A DNA stretch of 64,000 nucleotides from VRUE01 sp035605695 (GCA_035605695.1 DATNGZ010000037.1:1-64000); one strand, 5' to 3'; positions 16,572-25,424 are shown, counted from the stretch's first letter. Translations and numbers: made by a program. The notes: a model not told the origin generated them from the letters alone.

Positions 16572-18872
16572 ATGACTTCCCGTGTAGATATGCATTGCCA
16601 CTCAACCGCCTCGCAGCTTTCGCGGCTTGGGGTCCAGCGTTCGCTGGGGCTGCCGGAGTGCGCCACGCCGCCCGAGGAGGTCTACGAGCTGGCCAAGCGG
16701 CGGGGCATGGACTTCGTCACGATCACCGACCACGACACGATCGATGGCTGTCTCGAGCTCGCCGATCGTCCCGACTGCTTCGTCTCTGAGGAGCTGACCG
16801 CTCACTTCGCCGGCGAGCCCCAGGCGGTTCACGTCCTCTGTTATGGGATCACTCCCGGAGACCACGAGTGGCTGCAGGCACATGCCGGCGATCTGGAGGC
16901 CTGCGCCGCATACTTCAACGACAACGAGATCGCCTGTGCGCTCGCGCACCCGTTCTACAACGTCGACGCGCCGCTGCTGCGCCGGCACCGGCGGCGGCTC
17001 GCCGAGCTCTTCCCAATCTGGGAGGTGCGCAACGGCTCGCGAGCCGCCGAGCTCAACATGCCCGCCGCCGTCTACACCGAGACCCACGGCGGCACCGGCA
17101 TCGGCGGCTCCGACGATCACGCCGGCGTGGATATCGGCCGCACCTTCACTGAGGCGCCCGCGGCCGCCACGCCGGAAGAGTTTCTGCGCCACCTGCGCGA
17201 TGGCCGTGCCGAGGCGGGCGGCGAGCAGGGCAGCGCCGCCAAGTGGGCTCACGCGGCGATGGCGCTGGCCGCCCGCGCCCTAGTCCTCCCCGGTTCCGGT
17301 GCGCTTTTTGAACCTATGGGGTCCATAAAGCGCACCGGAACGGTTGATCCATCTGTGGTGTGGAAGATCGCCCAGCGGGCGATCGCCGAGGGGGCGGCTC
17401 GCGAGGGCAAGGTTGCGGCCGACATCGGCCCCGGCGACGCGCGGGCGCTGCTCGAGGCCTGGCTGCGTTCGATCGATCTCGACCTGCGCGGCCGCGATCT
17501 GCTCGCCTATATGCAGGCCGAGGAGTTTTCCCACTCCGATCTCTACCGACGCGCTCGTCGCACTCACGAGCGCCGCCTGCGCAGCGTCGTCGCGCGGGGT
17601 TCCGCGGCGGCGACACAGGGCGATATCGGCGCCGCCTTCGACGGCTTCTTCGACGCCCTTCTCCCGGCCGTTCCTTACGCGCCCGCGACTGCTTTCCTCG
17701 GCGCCGAGAAGGCGAAGCTCGCCACCCGCCCTGGCGAGCGGCCGCGGATCGCTCTGATCGCCGACGGGATCGGCTCGATGCACGGAGTCACCGCGACGAT
17801 CGAGAAGATCCGCGAGCTCGGCGTGCCCGGCTTCGAGGTCGAGGTCGTCGGCACCGATGCCGGCGTCGACCGCCGCCTGCCGGCCGCCGCTGAGCTCGAG
17901 GTCCCGTTCTACGCCGGGATGAGCCTCGGGGTCCCGGGTCTGCCGGACCTGGTCGAGACCCTCGCCGAGGGCCGCTACGACGCCGTTCACGTCACCGCAC
18001 CGGGGCCGGCCGGGGTGGCAGCGACCCTGCTCAACCGGATTGCCGGCACGCCGCTGATCGCCAGCTACCACACCGAGCTCGGCGCCTACGCTGGCCTGCG
18101 CAGCGGCGACGGCGGCATCGAGTCGATGGCGCAGATGGCGCTGGGGGCTTTCTACGGTGCCCCTTCGCTGGTGCTCTCGCCAAGCCCGGCGGCGGACCGC
18201 TCGCTGCTCGCCCTCGGTGTCGACCCTGCCCGACTGGGACGATGGGAGCGCGGCGTTGACATCGCCCGCTTCGACCCTGGCAAGGCCGCTCGCGAGGACT
18301 ACCCAGGCGAGATCAAGGTTCTCTACGCGGGTCGACTGACCAGCGAGAAGGGCGTCGACCTGCTCGCGGAGAGCTTCTTGCGGGCGCACAAAGCGGACCC
18401 CAGGTTGCACTTGCTGCTCGCCGGCGGCGGGCCCGAGGAGGCGGAGCTGCGGGCGCGGCTCGGCGGGCGCGCGACCTTCCTCGGCTGGCTCGGGGGCGAG
18501 GACCTGGCCCGCGCTTACGCCAGCGCCGACATCTTTCTCTTCTGCTCTACGACTGACACCTACGGCCAGGTTGTGCTCGAGGCCGGCGCCAGCGGCCTGC
18601 CCGTCGTTGCCGTCGCCGAAGGTGGCCCGGCGTCACTGGTCGAGAACCGCCATACCGGGATGCTCTGTCAGCCCGACCCCGATCACATTGCCGGCACCGT
18701 GCTGCGGCTCGCGGCCTCGCCGCTGCTGCGCCGGCATCTCGGTGCCTCCGCGGTTCGCGCCGTCCAGGACCGCTCCTGGGAGCGCGCTTTGGAGCAGCTT
18801 GCCGACGGCTACCGCCGTGCTCTCGGTGCGCTCCCCGCGGCTGCGGGGCAAGCGCCCGCCCGCGCGGCCTGA
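16572..18872 (+). CDS. PHP-domain phosphoesterase fused to a GT4 glycosyltransferase
   Basis: The 766-residue protein has an N-terminal PHP domain (about 1-230) with metal-ligand motifs DMHCH, TDHDT, a Glu in SEELTAH, ALAHPFYN and GGSDDHAG. A linker (230-390) follows, then a GT-B glycosyltransferase (390-750) with AGRLTSEKG and the donor-site region TYGQVVLEAG. The start has GGGAG upstream. A Pho-box array precedes it and ppk1 follows 19 nt downstream, so it is probably phosphate-regulated. It might make a phosphate-free glycolipid; this is inference. Part of the linker is encoded by an inserted palindrome. Confidence 0.85.
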   Translation: MTSRVDMHCHSTASQLSRLGVQRSLGLPECATPPEEVYELAKRRGMDFVTITDHDTIDGCLELADRPDCFVSEELTAHFAGEPQAVHVLCYGITPGDHEWLQAHAGDLEACAAYFNDNEIACALAHPFYNVDAPLLRRHRRRLAELFPIWEVRNGSRAAELNMPAAVYTETHGGTGIGGSDDHAGVDIGRTFTEAPAAATPEEFLRHLRDGRAEAGGEQGSAAKWAHAAMALAARALVLPGSGALFEPMGSIKRTGTVDPSVVWKIAQRAIAEGAAREGKVAADIGPGDARALLEAWLRSIDLDLRGRDLLAYMQAEEFSHSDLYRRARRTHERRLRSVVARGSAAATQGDIGAAFDGFFDALLPAVPYAPATAFLGAEKAKLATRPGERPRIALIADGIGSMHGVTATIEKIRELGVPGFEVEVVGTDAGVDRRLPAAAELEVPFYAGMSLGVPGLPDLVETLAEGRYDAVHVTAPGPAGVAATLLNRIAGTPLIASYHTELGAYAGLRSGDGGIESMAQMALGAFYGAPSLVLSPSPAADRSLLALGVDPARLGRWERGVDIARFDPGKAAREDYPGEIKVLYAGRLTSEKGVDLLAESFLRAHKADPRLHLLLAGGGPEEAELRARLGGRATFLGWLGGEDLARAYASADIFLFCSTTDTYGQVVLEAGASGLPVVAVAEGGPASLVENRHTGMLCQPDPDHIAGTVLRLAASPLLRRHLGASAVRAVQDRSWERALEQLADGYRRALGALPAAAGQAPARAA
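17293..17341. repeat. Palindromic element inside the PHP-glycosyltransferase gene
   Basis: Perfect 15-bp arms (17293-17307, 17327-17341) flank a 19-nt loop. The element is in frame and encodes part of the interdomain linker (FEPMGSIKRTG). The first 21 nt match 20 of 21 bases of the intergenic element at 41043, so this is a dispersed repeat that tolerates insertion into a coding linker. Confidence 0.7.
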
Positions 18873-18891
18873 GCCGGTCGGGACGGCGGCG

Positions 18892-20994
18892 ATGCGCCAG
18901 TACGATGGGCTGATCGACGATCCCGCTCTCTATTTCAACCGCGAGCTCTCCTGGCTCGACTTCAACCAGCGGGTTCTAGAGCTGGCCGAGGACCCCGAGG
19001 TGCCGCTGCTGGAGCAGGTCCGCTTTTGCGCGATCTACGCCAACAACCTCGATGAGTTCTTCATGGTCCGGGTGGCGGGGCTGTTCGACCAGATCGACGC
19101 CGGGATCGACGCGCGCGGCCCCGATGGCCTTCCCCCTGGTGAGCAGATCGACGCGATCCAGGCGCGGGTGCTGGCGCTCGACCACCGCCTCCACGACTGC
19201 TTCAACGGCGCCCTGCGTCCGGCCTTGGAGCAGCAGGGGATCCGCATCGTCTCGCTCGATACCGCGAGCGAGGAGGAGCTGCGCGAAATCGACACCCGTT
19301 TCCACGAGCAGGTCTTCCCGGCGCTGACGCCGCTGGTGATCGGTCTCGGCCGGCCCTTCCCCTATATCTCCAACCTCTCACTCAGCCTCGGCGTGCTGCT
19401 GCGCGATCCCGAGAGCGGCACCGAGATCATCGCCAGGGTCAAGGTGCCGAAGGAGCTGCTCGGCCGCTTCCTGCCAGTGGGGGAGGGAGGCAAGGCCTTC
19501 GTGCCGCTGGAGGAGGCGATCGCCGCCAATCTCGAGGTGCTCTTCCCGGGCACCGAAGTGGTCGAGCACGGCTACTTCCGCGTCACCCGCGATGCCGATT
19601 TCACCGTTTCCGATGAGGCCGACGATCTGCTGCAGGCGGTCCAGGACGAGATTCGCCGCCGCCGCTTCGGCGAGGTCGTGCGGCTCGAGATCGCCGCCGG
19701 GATGAACTCGAAGCTGCGCCAGCAGCTGATCGACGCGCTGCGCCTCGAGGACCGCGAGGTCTACGACGTAGACGGCCTAATTGATCTCGCCGACCTCACC
19801 GATATCGCCGACGTTCCAGGTCACGCCGAGCTGCGTTACCCGCCCTGGACCCCGGTGACGCAGCCGCGGCTACAGGGCGAGGACGAGGAGCAGATCAACA
19901 TGTTCGCGGCGATCCGCCGGGGCGACGTCCTCGTCCATCACCCCTACGACTCCTTCAACACCTCGGTCGAGCGCTTCGTCGAGCAGGCCGTGGCCGACCC
20001 CGACGTGCTGGCGATCAAGCAGACGGTGTACCGGACCAGCGACGACTCACCCCTCGTCCCCGGTTTGATCCGCGCCTCCGAACGCGGCAAGCAGGCGGTC
20101 TGCATGGTCGAGCTGAAGGCCCGCTTCGACGAGGAGGCCAACATCCACTGGGCGAAGTCACTGGAGGAGTCCGGCGTCCACGTTGTCTACGGCATCCCCG
20201 GCCTGAAGACCCACGTCAAGGCGATTGTCGTCGCCCGCCGCGAGGGCGATCGGGTGCGCGAGTACGTCCACATCGGCACCGGCAACTACCACCCCAAGAC
20301 CGCCCGCCTCTATACGGACTTCGGTCTCTTCACCGCCGACGAGGAGATTGGCGCCGACGTCGCCGAGATGTTCAACTTTCTCACCGGCTACGGACGCCCG
20401 GCCGAGTACCGCAAGGTCCTGGTCTCGCCGACGACGATGCGCGATCGCATCATCGAGGAGATCGAGACCACTGTCGCGGCGCACCGCGCCGGCGAAGAGG
20501 CGCGGATCGCGCTGAAGATGAACTCGCTGGTCGACGCTGCCTGTATCCGGGCGCTGTATGAGGCCTCGCGGGCAGGCGTGCGGGTCGACCTCAACGTGCG
20601 TGGTATCTGCTGTCTGCGGCCGGGCGTGCCCGGGGTCTCCGAGAACATCCGGGTGATCTCGATCGTTGGCCGCTTCCTCGAGCACTCGCGCGTCTACGCC
20701 TTCCAACGCGGCGAGAACACGCGCGTGCTGATCGGCTCCGCCGATCTGATGCCGCGTAACCTCGACAGCCGGGTCGAGCTGGTCACCCCGGTTGAAGACC
20801 CCGGCCTGAAAGCCGAACTACTCGACGTGCTGGAACGCTGCTTCGCGGAGAACGCCAACGCTTGGGAGCTCGATGCTGACGGCGTCTGGACTCGGCTGGA
20901 GCCGGAAAACGGACAGCGGCGCGGCGTCCAGGCGGAGCTGCGCGAGCGCCACGCGGCCCGCGCAGCCGAGCAGCTCGCGGCCACCGCGGGCTGA
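18892..20994 (+). CDS. ppk1: Polyphosphate kinase 1
   Basis: PPK1 makes polyphosphate from ATP reversibly. The 700-residue protein has the N-terminal FNRELSWLDFN motif, the autophosphorylated catalytic His about residue 441 in LKTHVK, HIGTGNYHPKTA, and the late SADLMPRNLDSRVEL, all diagnostic for PPK1. The ATG at 18892 is chosen from the family N-terminus; the frame continues upstream over the previous gene but only as a shadow. It is probably co-transcribed with the PHP-glycosyltransferase. Confidence 0.96.
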   Translation: MRQYDGLIDDPALYFNRELSWLDFNQRVLELAEDPEVPLLEQVRFCAIYANNLDEFFMVRVAGLFDQIDAGIDARGPDGLPPGEQIDAIQARVLALDHRLHDCFNGALRPALEQQGIRIVSLDTASEEELREIDTRFHEQVFPALTPLVIGLGRPFPYISNLSLSLGVLLRDPESGTEIIARVKVPKELLGRFLPVGEGGKAFVPLEEAIAANLEVLFPGTEVVEHGYFRVTRDADFTVSDEADDLLQAVQDEIRRRRFGEVVRLEIAAGMNSKLRQQLIDALRLEDREVYDVDGLIDLADLTDIADVPGHAELRYPPWTPVTQPRLQGEDEEQINMFAAIRRGDVLVHHPYDSFNTSVERFVEQAVADPDVLAIKQTVYRTSDDSPLVPGLIRASERGKQAVCMVELKARFDEEANIHWAKSLEESGVHVVYGIPGLKTHVKAIVVARREGDRVREYVHIGTGNYHPKTARLYTDFGLFTADEEIGADVAEMFNFLTGYGRPAEYRKVLVSPTTMRDRIIEEIETTVAAHRAGEEARIALKMNSLVDAACIRALYEASRAGVRVDLNVRGICCLRPGVPGVSENIRVISIVGRFLEHSRVYAFQRGENTRVLIGSADLMPRNLDSRVELVTPVEDPGLKAELLDVLERCFAENANAWELDADGVWTRLEPENGQRRGVQAELRERHAARAAEQLAATAG

Positions 20995-21034
20995 GCGGAG
21001 GCGCGCCCGCTCCTATCAATAGGATTGCCGAGTC

Positions 21035-21652
21035 GTGCGCCTCTCCCTCCTGCCTCGCGATCGCACCTTCTTCGACCTCTTCATCGAGGCCGGGCAGAAC
21101 ACCCTTCAGGCTTCGCGGCTGCTCGATCAGATGATGGGGTCGTGGCCGGATGCCGACGAGCTCGCCAAAAAGATCTTCGAGGCCGAGACTGAGGGCGACC
21201 GGATCACCCACGCGATCATCAAACGCCTCAACTCGACCTTCGTCACCCCGATCGACCGCGAGGACATCTACGGGCTGGCGACCCAAATGGACGACATCGT
21301 CGATTTCACCGAGGAGGCGGCGGACCTGCTCGGCCTCTACAAGATCGAGGCGCCGATGTCGCAGGCGCAGGCGCTGACCAAAGTCCTGGTTGCGGCCTGC
21401 GAGCAGCTCGCCGAGGGGCTCGAGCACCTACCCGAGTTCAAGCAGCTCGATAAATACTGGATCGAGATCCACCGCTTGGAGAACGAGGGCGACCGGATCT
21501 CGCGCGACGCCGTCGCCTCGCTCTTCTCCAACGGCATCGATCCGATGGTCGTGATTCGCTGGAAGGACATGTTTGCCGTACTCGAGAACGCGATCGACGC
21601 GACCGAGACGGCTGCACAAATCATCGAGGGAATCGTCATCAAGAACTCGTGA
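21035..21652 (+). CDS. DUF47 family Pit accessory protein (PhoU-like)
   Basis: The 205-residue all-helical protein belongs to DUF47, distant PhoU relatives usually paired with Pit phosphate transporters. It has two PhoU-like Glu/Asp-rich metal motifs (ETEGDRITH and ENEGDRISRD). The start is GTG with TAGGAT about 9 nt upstream. Its stop overlaps the pit start by 4 nt (GTGA), so the two are translationally coupled. It probably regulates the transporter's activity. Confidence 0.9.
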   Translation: MRLSLLPRDRTFFDLFIEAGQNTLQASRLLDQMMGSWPDADELAKKIFEAETEGDRITHAIIKRLNSTFVTPIDREDIYGLATQMDDIVDFTEEAADLLGLYKIEAPMSQAQALTKVLVAACEQLAEGLEHLPEFKQLDKYWIEIHRLENEGDRISRDAVASLFSNGIDPMVVIRWKDMFAVLENAIDATETAAQIIEGIVIKNS

Positions 21653-22746
21653 GTTCCGACGTCATCCTTTTCATCGTTGTTGGGACGGCGCTCGCCTTCG
21701 ACTTCACCAACGGTTTCCACGACACCGCCAACGTGGTTGCGACCTCAATCTCCACTGGGGCGGCGCGGCCCTCGGTGGCGATCGGGACCGCCTCCCTGCT
21801 CAACTTCATCGGCGCCTTCATCTCGATCTCGGTCGCCGCAACTGTCGCCAACGACGTCGTCAACTCGGCAGTGATCACACCGACCATCGTCTTTGCCGGC
21901 TTGATCGGAGCGATCGCCTGGAACCTGATCACCTGGTCGTTCGGCTTGCCCTCCAGCTCTTCACACGCGCTGATCGGCGGCGTCGTCGGCTCTGCCGTGG
22001 CGGCGACCGGCTTCGATGCCGTCCTGGCCGACGGCCTGGTCGGCAAGGTGTTGATCCCCGCGGTGATCGCACCGATCCTCGCCTTCATCGTTGCCGGGAT
22101 CGCGATCGGGCTGGTCTACCGGGTCGTCGGGCGGCAGCGACCGGGGATGGTGACCCGCGGCTTCCGCTATGGCCAGATCATCTCCGGCGGCTTGTTGGCG
22201 CTTGCTCACGGTACGAATGACGCGCAGAAGACGATGGGCGTGATCACCCTCGCCCTGGTCGCCAACGGCACGCTGGGCGCCAATGCTGATCCACCCACCT
22301 GGGTGATCGTCTCCTCCGCGCTGGCGATTGCCCTCGGCACCTATAGCGGCGGCTGGCGGATCATCCGTACGACCGGCACGCGGATCATCAAGATGGACGC
22401 GGCGCAGGGCTTCTCGGCCCAGGGGGCGGGCGCGACCGTGATCCTCGCCTCGACCCACTTCGGCTTTCCACTCTCGACCACCCACGTGATCAACGGCGGT
22501 GTGATGGGGGCGGGCGCCGGCAAGCGGGTCTCGGCAGTGCGCTGGGGCGTGGCCGGCAACATCATCACCGCCTGGCTGCTGACGCTCCCGGCTGCGGCGG
22601 CGATCGGCGCGCTTGCCTACGGCTTGACCGCGATCTTCGGCAGCGGCGCCCTCGGCCCGGTGCTAGTGACGCTGATGTCGCTCTCGCTTATCTTCGCCGT
22701 CTTCGCTCGCCGCTCGCGCGAGGGCGCGCCGGTGCCTGCGGGCTGA
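21649..22746 (+). CDS. pit: Low-affinity inorganic phosphate transporter (Pit/PiT family)
   Basis: The 365-residue membrane protein has the two inverted PiT signature repeats: FDFTNGFHDTANVVAT near the N-terminus and ALAHGTNDAQKTMGVI in the middle, plus LSTTHVINGGV. About ten hydrophobic helices are visible. It carries phosphate or metal-phosphate by cation symport when phosphate is plentiful and complements the high-affinity Pst system upstream. Confidence 0.95.
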   Translation: MSSDVILFIVVGTALAFDFTNGFHDTANVVATSISTGAARPSVAIGTASLLNFIGAFISISVAATVANDVVNSAVITPTIVFAGLIGAIAWNLITWSFGLPSSSSHALIGGVVGSAVAATGFDAVLADGLVGKVLIPAVIAPILAFIVAGIAIGLVYRVVGRQRPGMVTRGFRYGQIISGGLLALAHGTNDAQKTMGVITLALVANGTLGANADPPTWVIVSSALAIALGTYSGGWRIIRTTGTRIIKMDAAQGFSAQGAGATVILASTHFGFPLSTTHVINGGVMGAGAGKRVSAVRWGVAGNIITAWLLTLPAAAAIGALAYGLTAIFGSGALGPVLVTLMSLSLIFAVFARRSREGAPVPAG

Positions 22747-22749
22747 GCG

Positions 22750-22986
22750 ATGGCCGTCGTAGTCGAGACCAAGCAGCTTCTCGAGACCGTGGTCGTCTCA
22801 CTGGTCGCCGGCATTGGAGTGACCGTCGTCTTCTCGGTCGCGATCTGGGGGGTCGCCCGCTTTGCCGACCTCAGTCGCAACGACCGGCCGTTGGCGGCAG
22901 GGGTCGCGGCGACGCTTGCCGGCTTCGCGATGCTGGTTACCCTGGCGGCGATTGTCTTCGGCATCGTGATCATGTCCAGGAATTGA
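22750..22986 (+). CDS. Small two-helix membrane protein
   Basis: The 78-residue protein has two transmembrane helices (about 12-35 and 48-74) joined by a short loop containing SRNDRP. No family is recognised. It starts 3 nt after the pit stop, so it probably belongs to the DUF47-pit operon and may be a transporter-associated subunit; that role is a guess from position. Confidence 0.6.
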   Translation: MAVVVETKQLLETVVVSLVAGIGVTVVFSVAIWGVARFADLSRNDRPLAAGVAATLAGFAMLVTLAAIVFGIVIMSRN

Positions 22987-23013
22987 TTGGGCCCGGTGCG
23001 TAGAATTTTTCCC

Positions 23014-23364
23014 GTGCGCACCCTGCGCGATGTCGCGATCATCATGCTGTTGGCGCTGTTTGTTGCTTTCGCCCCGTCGGGCGGCAACTTCGCCGAAGCG
23101 ATCCTCACGGCGATCACGATGGGCTTCCTCGCCGCGATCGCCTGGATGGTGTTCGTGCTCGGCCGCCAGAACCAGCTCACCCTGGCGACGCTGAGCGATG
23201 GCCGCCGGGCGATCCTCTACGCGGCTCTGGGGATGCTCGCGCTGCTGATCGCAGGCAGCGACGAGCTCTTCTCCAGCGGCGGCGGCACGCTGGTCTGGAT
23301 CGCCCTCCTTGGCGCCTCGATCGCGGCGATCTGGCGGATCTGGATCGACGCCAACTCTTACTGA
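23014..23364 (+). CDS. Small multi-helix membrane protein
   Basis: The 116-residue protein has about four hydrophobic helices and no recognised family. GTG at 23014 is preferred because TAGAAT ends exactly 7 nt before it, as at other likely leaderless genes here; TTG at 22987, right after the previous stop, is the in-frame alternative and would add nine residues. Confidence 0.55.
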   Translation: MRTLRDVAIIMLLALFVAFAPSGGNFAEAILTAITMGFLAAIAWMVFVLGRQNQLTLATLSDGRRAILYAALGMLALLIAGSDELFSSGGGTLVWIALLGASIAAIWRIWIDANSY

Positions 23365-23433
23365 GGCCGAGCTGTGACTGATTCGCGCGTCTGAGCGCAC
23401 CACGCGTGCGTTCGCGCCTGCGACGGTCGCTGC

Positions 23434-23784
23434 GTGCCGTCACCGACCGTCAGCAGCGCAGGCCACAGGGAGGAAGGAACCGCCTCGGTCGAGTTGATTG
23501 CGGTGGTTCCCTTCCTGCTGCTGGCGGTCCTGGCGGCGGCACAGATCGGTCTCGCCGGCCAGGCACTGTGGTCGGCTGGAGTGGCGGCCCGGGCGGGAGC
23601 AAGGGCGGCCCTCGTCGGAGGCGACGCGACGGCAGCGGCGCGGCGAGCGCTGCCACCGTCCCTGCGCACCGGCGCCCGGGTGGAGGATTCGGGTGGGGTC
23701 TCCGTGCGAGTCGCGATCCCACGCCTGGTGCCGGCGATGCCGAGGCTGATGGTCGGCGCGAAGACGGCCCTGGGCGATGAATAG
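23434..23784 (+). CDS. TadE-like pseudopilin
   Basis: The 116-residue protein has a basic N-terminus, then G-T-A-S-V-E-L followed by one long hydrophobic helix (about 20-45) and an Ala-rich segment AARAGARAALVGG: the TadE/TadG-like minor pilin layout. It should sit in the membrane with a small outer domain. It overlaps the next, similar gene by 8 nt. No prepilin peptidase or secretion ATPase is in the window. The start is GTG. Confidence 0.75.
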   Translation: MPSPTVSSAGHREEGTASVELIAVVPFLLLAVLAAAQIGLAGQALWSAGVAARAGARAALVGGDATAAARRALPPSLRTGARVEDSGGVSVRVAIPRLVPAMPRLMVGAKTALGDE

Positions 23785-24112
23785 AGAGGCTGGACAGGCG
23801 ACCGTCGAGCTCGTTGCCGCGATCCCGGCACTGATCTTGGCGGGACTGATCGCGCTGCAGCTCTTCGCCGTGGGCTACGCCCTGACGCTTGCCGATGGTG
23901 CCGCCGAGGCGGGAGCGCTGGCGCTCGCGGCTGGGAGGCCGGCAAGCAGCGCGGTCGGCGAGGCCCTGCCGGGCTGGGCCGAGGACGACAGCGAGATCTC
24001 AGTGCGCGGGGGAGAGGTCACCGTTCGCCTCACTCCGCCATCCCCATTTCCGTCGCTGGCCGAACACCTCGCGGTTGCCAGCTCCGCTTTCGCCAGGAAG
24101 GCTTCGCGATGA
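23777..24112 (+). CDS. Second TadE-like pseudopilin
   Basis: The 111-residue protein repeats the TadE layout: G-Q-A-T-V-E-L, a hydrophobic helix (about 12-38) and an Ala-rich region, then a small domain ending near SEISVRGGEVTV. It overlaps both neighbours (8 nt upstream, 4 nt downstream), indicating a compact three-gene operon. Confidence 0.75.
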   Translation: MNREAGQATVELVAAIPALILAGLIALQLFAVGYALTLADGAAEAGALALAAGRPASSAVGEALPGWAEDDSEISVRGGEVTVRLTPPSPFPSLAEHLAVASSAFARKASR

Positions 24113-24837
24113 GCGAGGCCGTGATCCTCACCACCACCGTTGGTTTCGCCGCTGGTTCGAAGGCGGCAGCGGCGGCGCTCGCCTGCGCCGGCTCGGAGTC
24201 AGACCGGCCTGGACTGCTGATCGATATCGGCGGGCGGCCGCCGCGTCCGACCCTGGTCGCCTCGGCCGGCGCCCGAGGGCTGGAGGAGCGGCTCGCCATT
24301 CACCTTCCGTATTCGCGCGCCGCTTCGCGTGGGCAGACCTGCCACCTTGCCGTCGCGGACGAGCCCGAGGCGTTCGAGAGCGTGCGTGCGGCGCTGCCGC
24401 TGGTTCGCGACTCGGTCGCGGTTGTTCACCTGCCGCCGCCGCGATTTCAGGAGGCGCTCGCCAGCACCGGCATCCGGCCCACCGGCGCGATGCTCCGAGC
24501 AGACCTCGGCGAGGACCGTGCCCTCGCCGCGCTCGCGGTTCGCGATCTGGTCAGCCGTGGCCTGCGCACGAAGGTCCTGAAGCACGCGCTGGGGTGGGTT
24601 CCTGCTCGCCGCGCGTTGTTCGGCGTCCTGCCTCCAGGATCACCCGGCAGCTTGTCCGCTGCACTGCTTGATTCCCTTTTGGAAAGCGAAATTTCAGCGG
24701 CGCACGCGTGCTACAGTGATTTCGATGACGCGGAAATTGACCCAACGCGAACTGCGCAACGACAGCGGCGAGATCATGCGCGCCCTCGATGGGGGCGAGG
24801 ACTTCATCGTGACTCGCAACGGAGAGCCGGTCGGTGA
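24109..24837 (+). CDS. Unknown protein downstream of the TadE pair, C-terminus overrun by an antitoxin gene
   Basis: The 242-residue protein begins like a MinD/TadZ-type ATPase (VILTTTVGFAAGSKAAAAALA, then LLIDIGG) but lacks a GK[ST] P-loop. I do not recognise a family. From about residue 205 its reading frame runs through the antitoxin gene in another frame (24725-24837), giving an unnatural Arg-rich tail. The toxin-antitoxin pair therefore seems to have landed at its 3' end and replaced the original C-terminus. Confidence 0.55.
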   Translation: MSEAVILTTTVGFAAGSKAAAAALACAGSESDRPGLLIDIGGRPPRPTLVASAGARGLEERLAIHLPYSRAASRGQTCHLAVADEPEAFESVRAALPLVRDSVAVVHLPPPRFQEALASTGIRPTGAMLRADLGEDRALAALAVRDLVSRGLRTKVLKHALGWVPARRALFGVLPPGSPGSLSAALLDSLLESEISAAHACYSDFDDAEIDPTRTAQRQRRDHARPRWGRGLHRDSQRRAGR

Positions 24838-24988
24838 ACTGCGACCGTACAAGCGGCGTCAGTTCGTTCCGACGGATGTCCTCATTGACGCGCTCAAGGA
24901 CGCGCCGGCAATCGACTACGAGGAACTTCGGGCCGACATCGACCGCTACGTCGATCAGGACCCTACGCCTCGCTACTGGATTGACTGA
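24725..24988 (+). CDS. Type II antitoxin, Phd/YefM family
   Basis: The 87-residue protein has the Phd/YefM fold signature: QRELRNDSGEIMRALDGGEDF, then VTRNGEPVGELRPY, with an acidic C-terminal tail that would wrap around the toxin. ATG at 24725 is chosen as the family start; a longer frame opens at 24668. The toxin gene overlaps its end by 8 nt. Confidence 0.85.
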   Translation: MTRKLTQRELRNDSGEIMRALDGGEDFIVTRNGEPVGELRPYKRRQFVPTDVLIDALKDAPAIDYEELRADIDRYVDQDPTPRYWID

Positions 24989-25382
24989 GGAACGAGGTCT
25001 GATCGACACGTCGGTCGCGGTGGATCTGACCACGATCGAGCGCGAAAAGCTTCCGGCGAACATTTCCGTTTCGGCGCTGACCCTGGCGGAGCTTGTCGTG
25101 GGCCCAGTCAGCGCCGACAATGAGCTGAAGCGGGCCAGACGGCAGCAGCGCCTCCAGTACATCGAGGCAAACGTCGAACCGTTGCCGTTCGAATTGCGTT
25201 GCTACCGGGCTTACGGGCCGGTATACGCGGCGGTTCTGAGCACCGGCCGCAAAGCCCGCGGTCCGCGCGCCGTCGACCTGATGATCGCCGCGACTTCTCT
25301 CGCCTACGAACTGCCTCTCTACACCCGCAACGCCAAGGACCTGCGCGGCCTCGAGGAGCTGATTGAGATCATCGAAGTCTGA
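24981..25382 (+). CDS. vapC: PIN-domain toxin (VapC-like)
   Basis: The 133-residue PIN ribonuclease has the acidic active-site residues in order: Asp in LIDTSVAVDL, Glu in LAELVVG, Asp in VDLMIAATS, and TRNAKDL at the end. VapC toxins cleave tRNA or rRNA when the antitoxin is lost. TTG at 24981 is the only start that begins just before the first PIN motif; it overlaps the antitoxin stop by 8 nt. Pairing of VapC with a Phd-type antitoxin is common. Confidence 0.85.
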   Translation: MTEERGLIDTSVAVDLTTIEREKLPANISVSALTLAELVVGPVSADNELKRARRQQRLQYIEANVEPLPFELRCYRAYGPVYAAVLSTGRKARGPRAVDLMIAATSLAYELPLYTRNAKDLRGLEELIEIIEV

Positions 25383-25424
25383 GCGGCTCGTCGTCGTGCC
25401 TTGCGTTTCGCCAGAATCGCCGCC

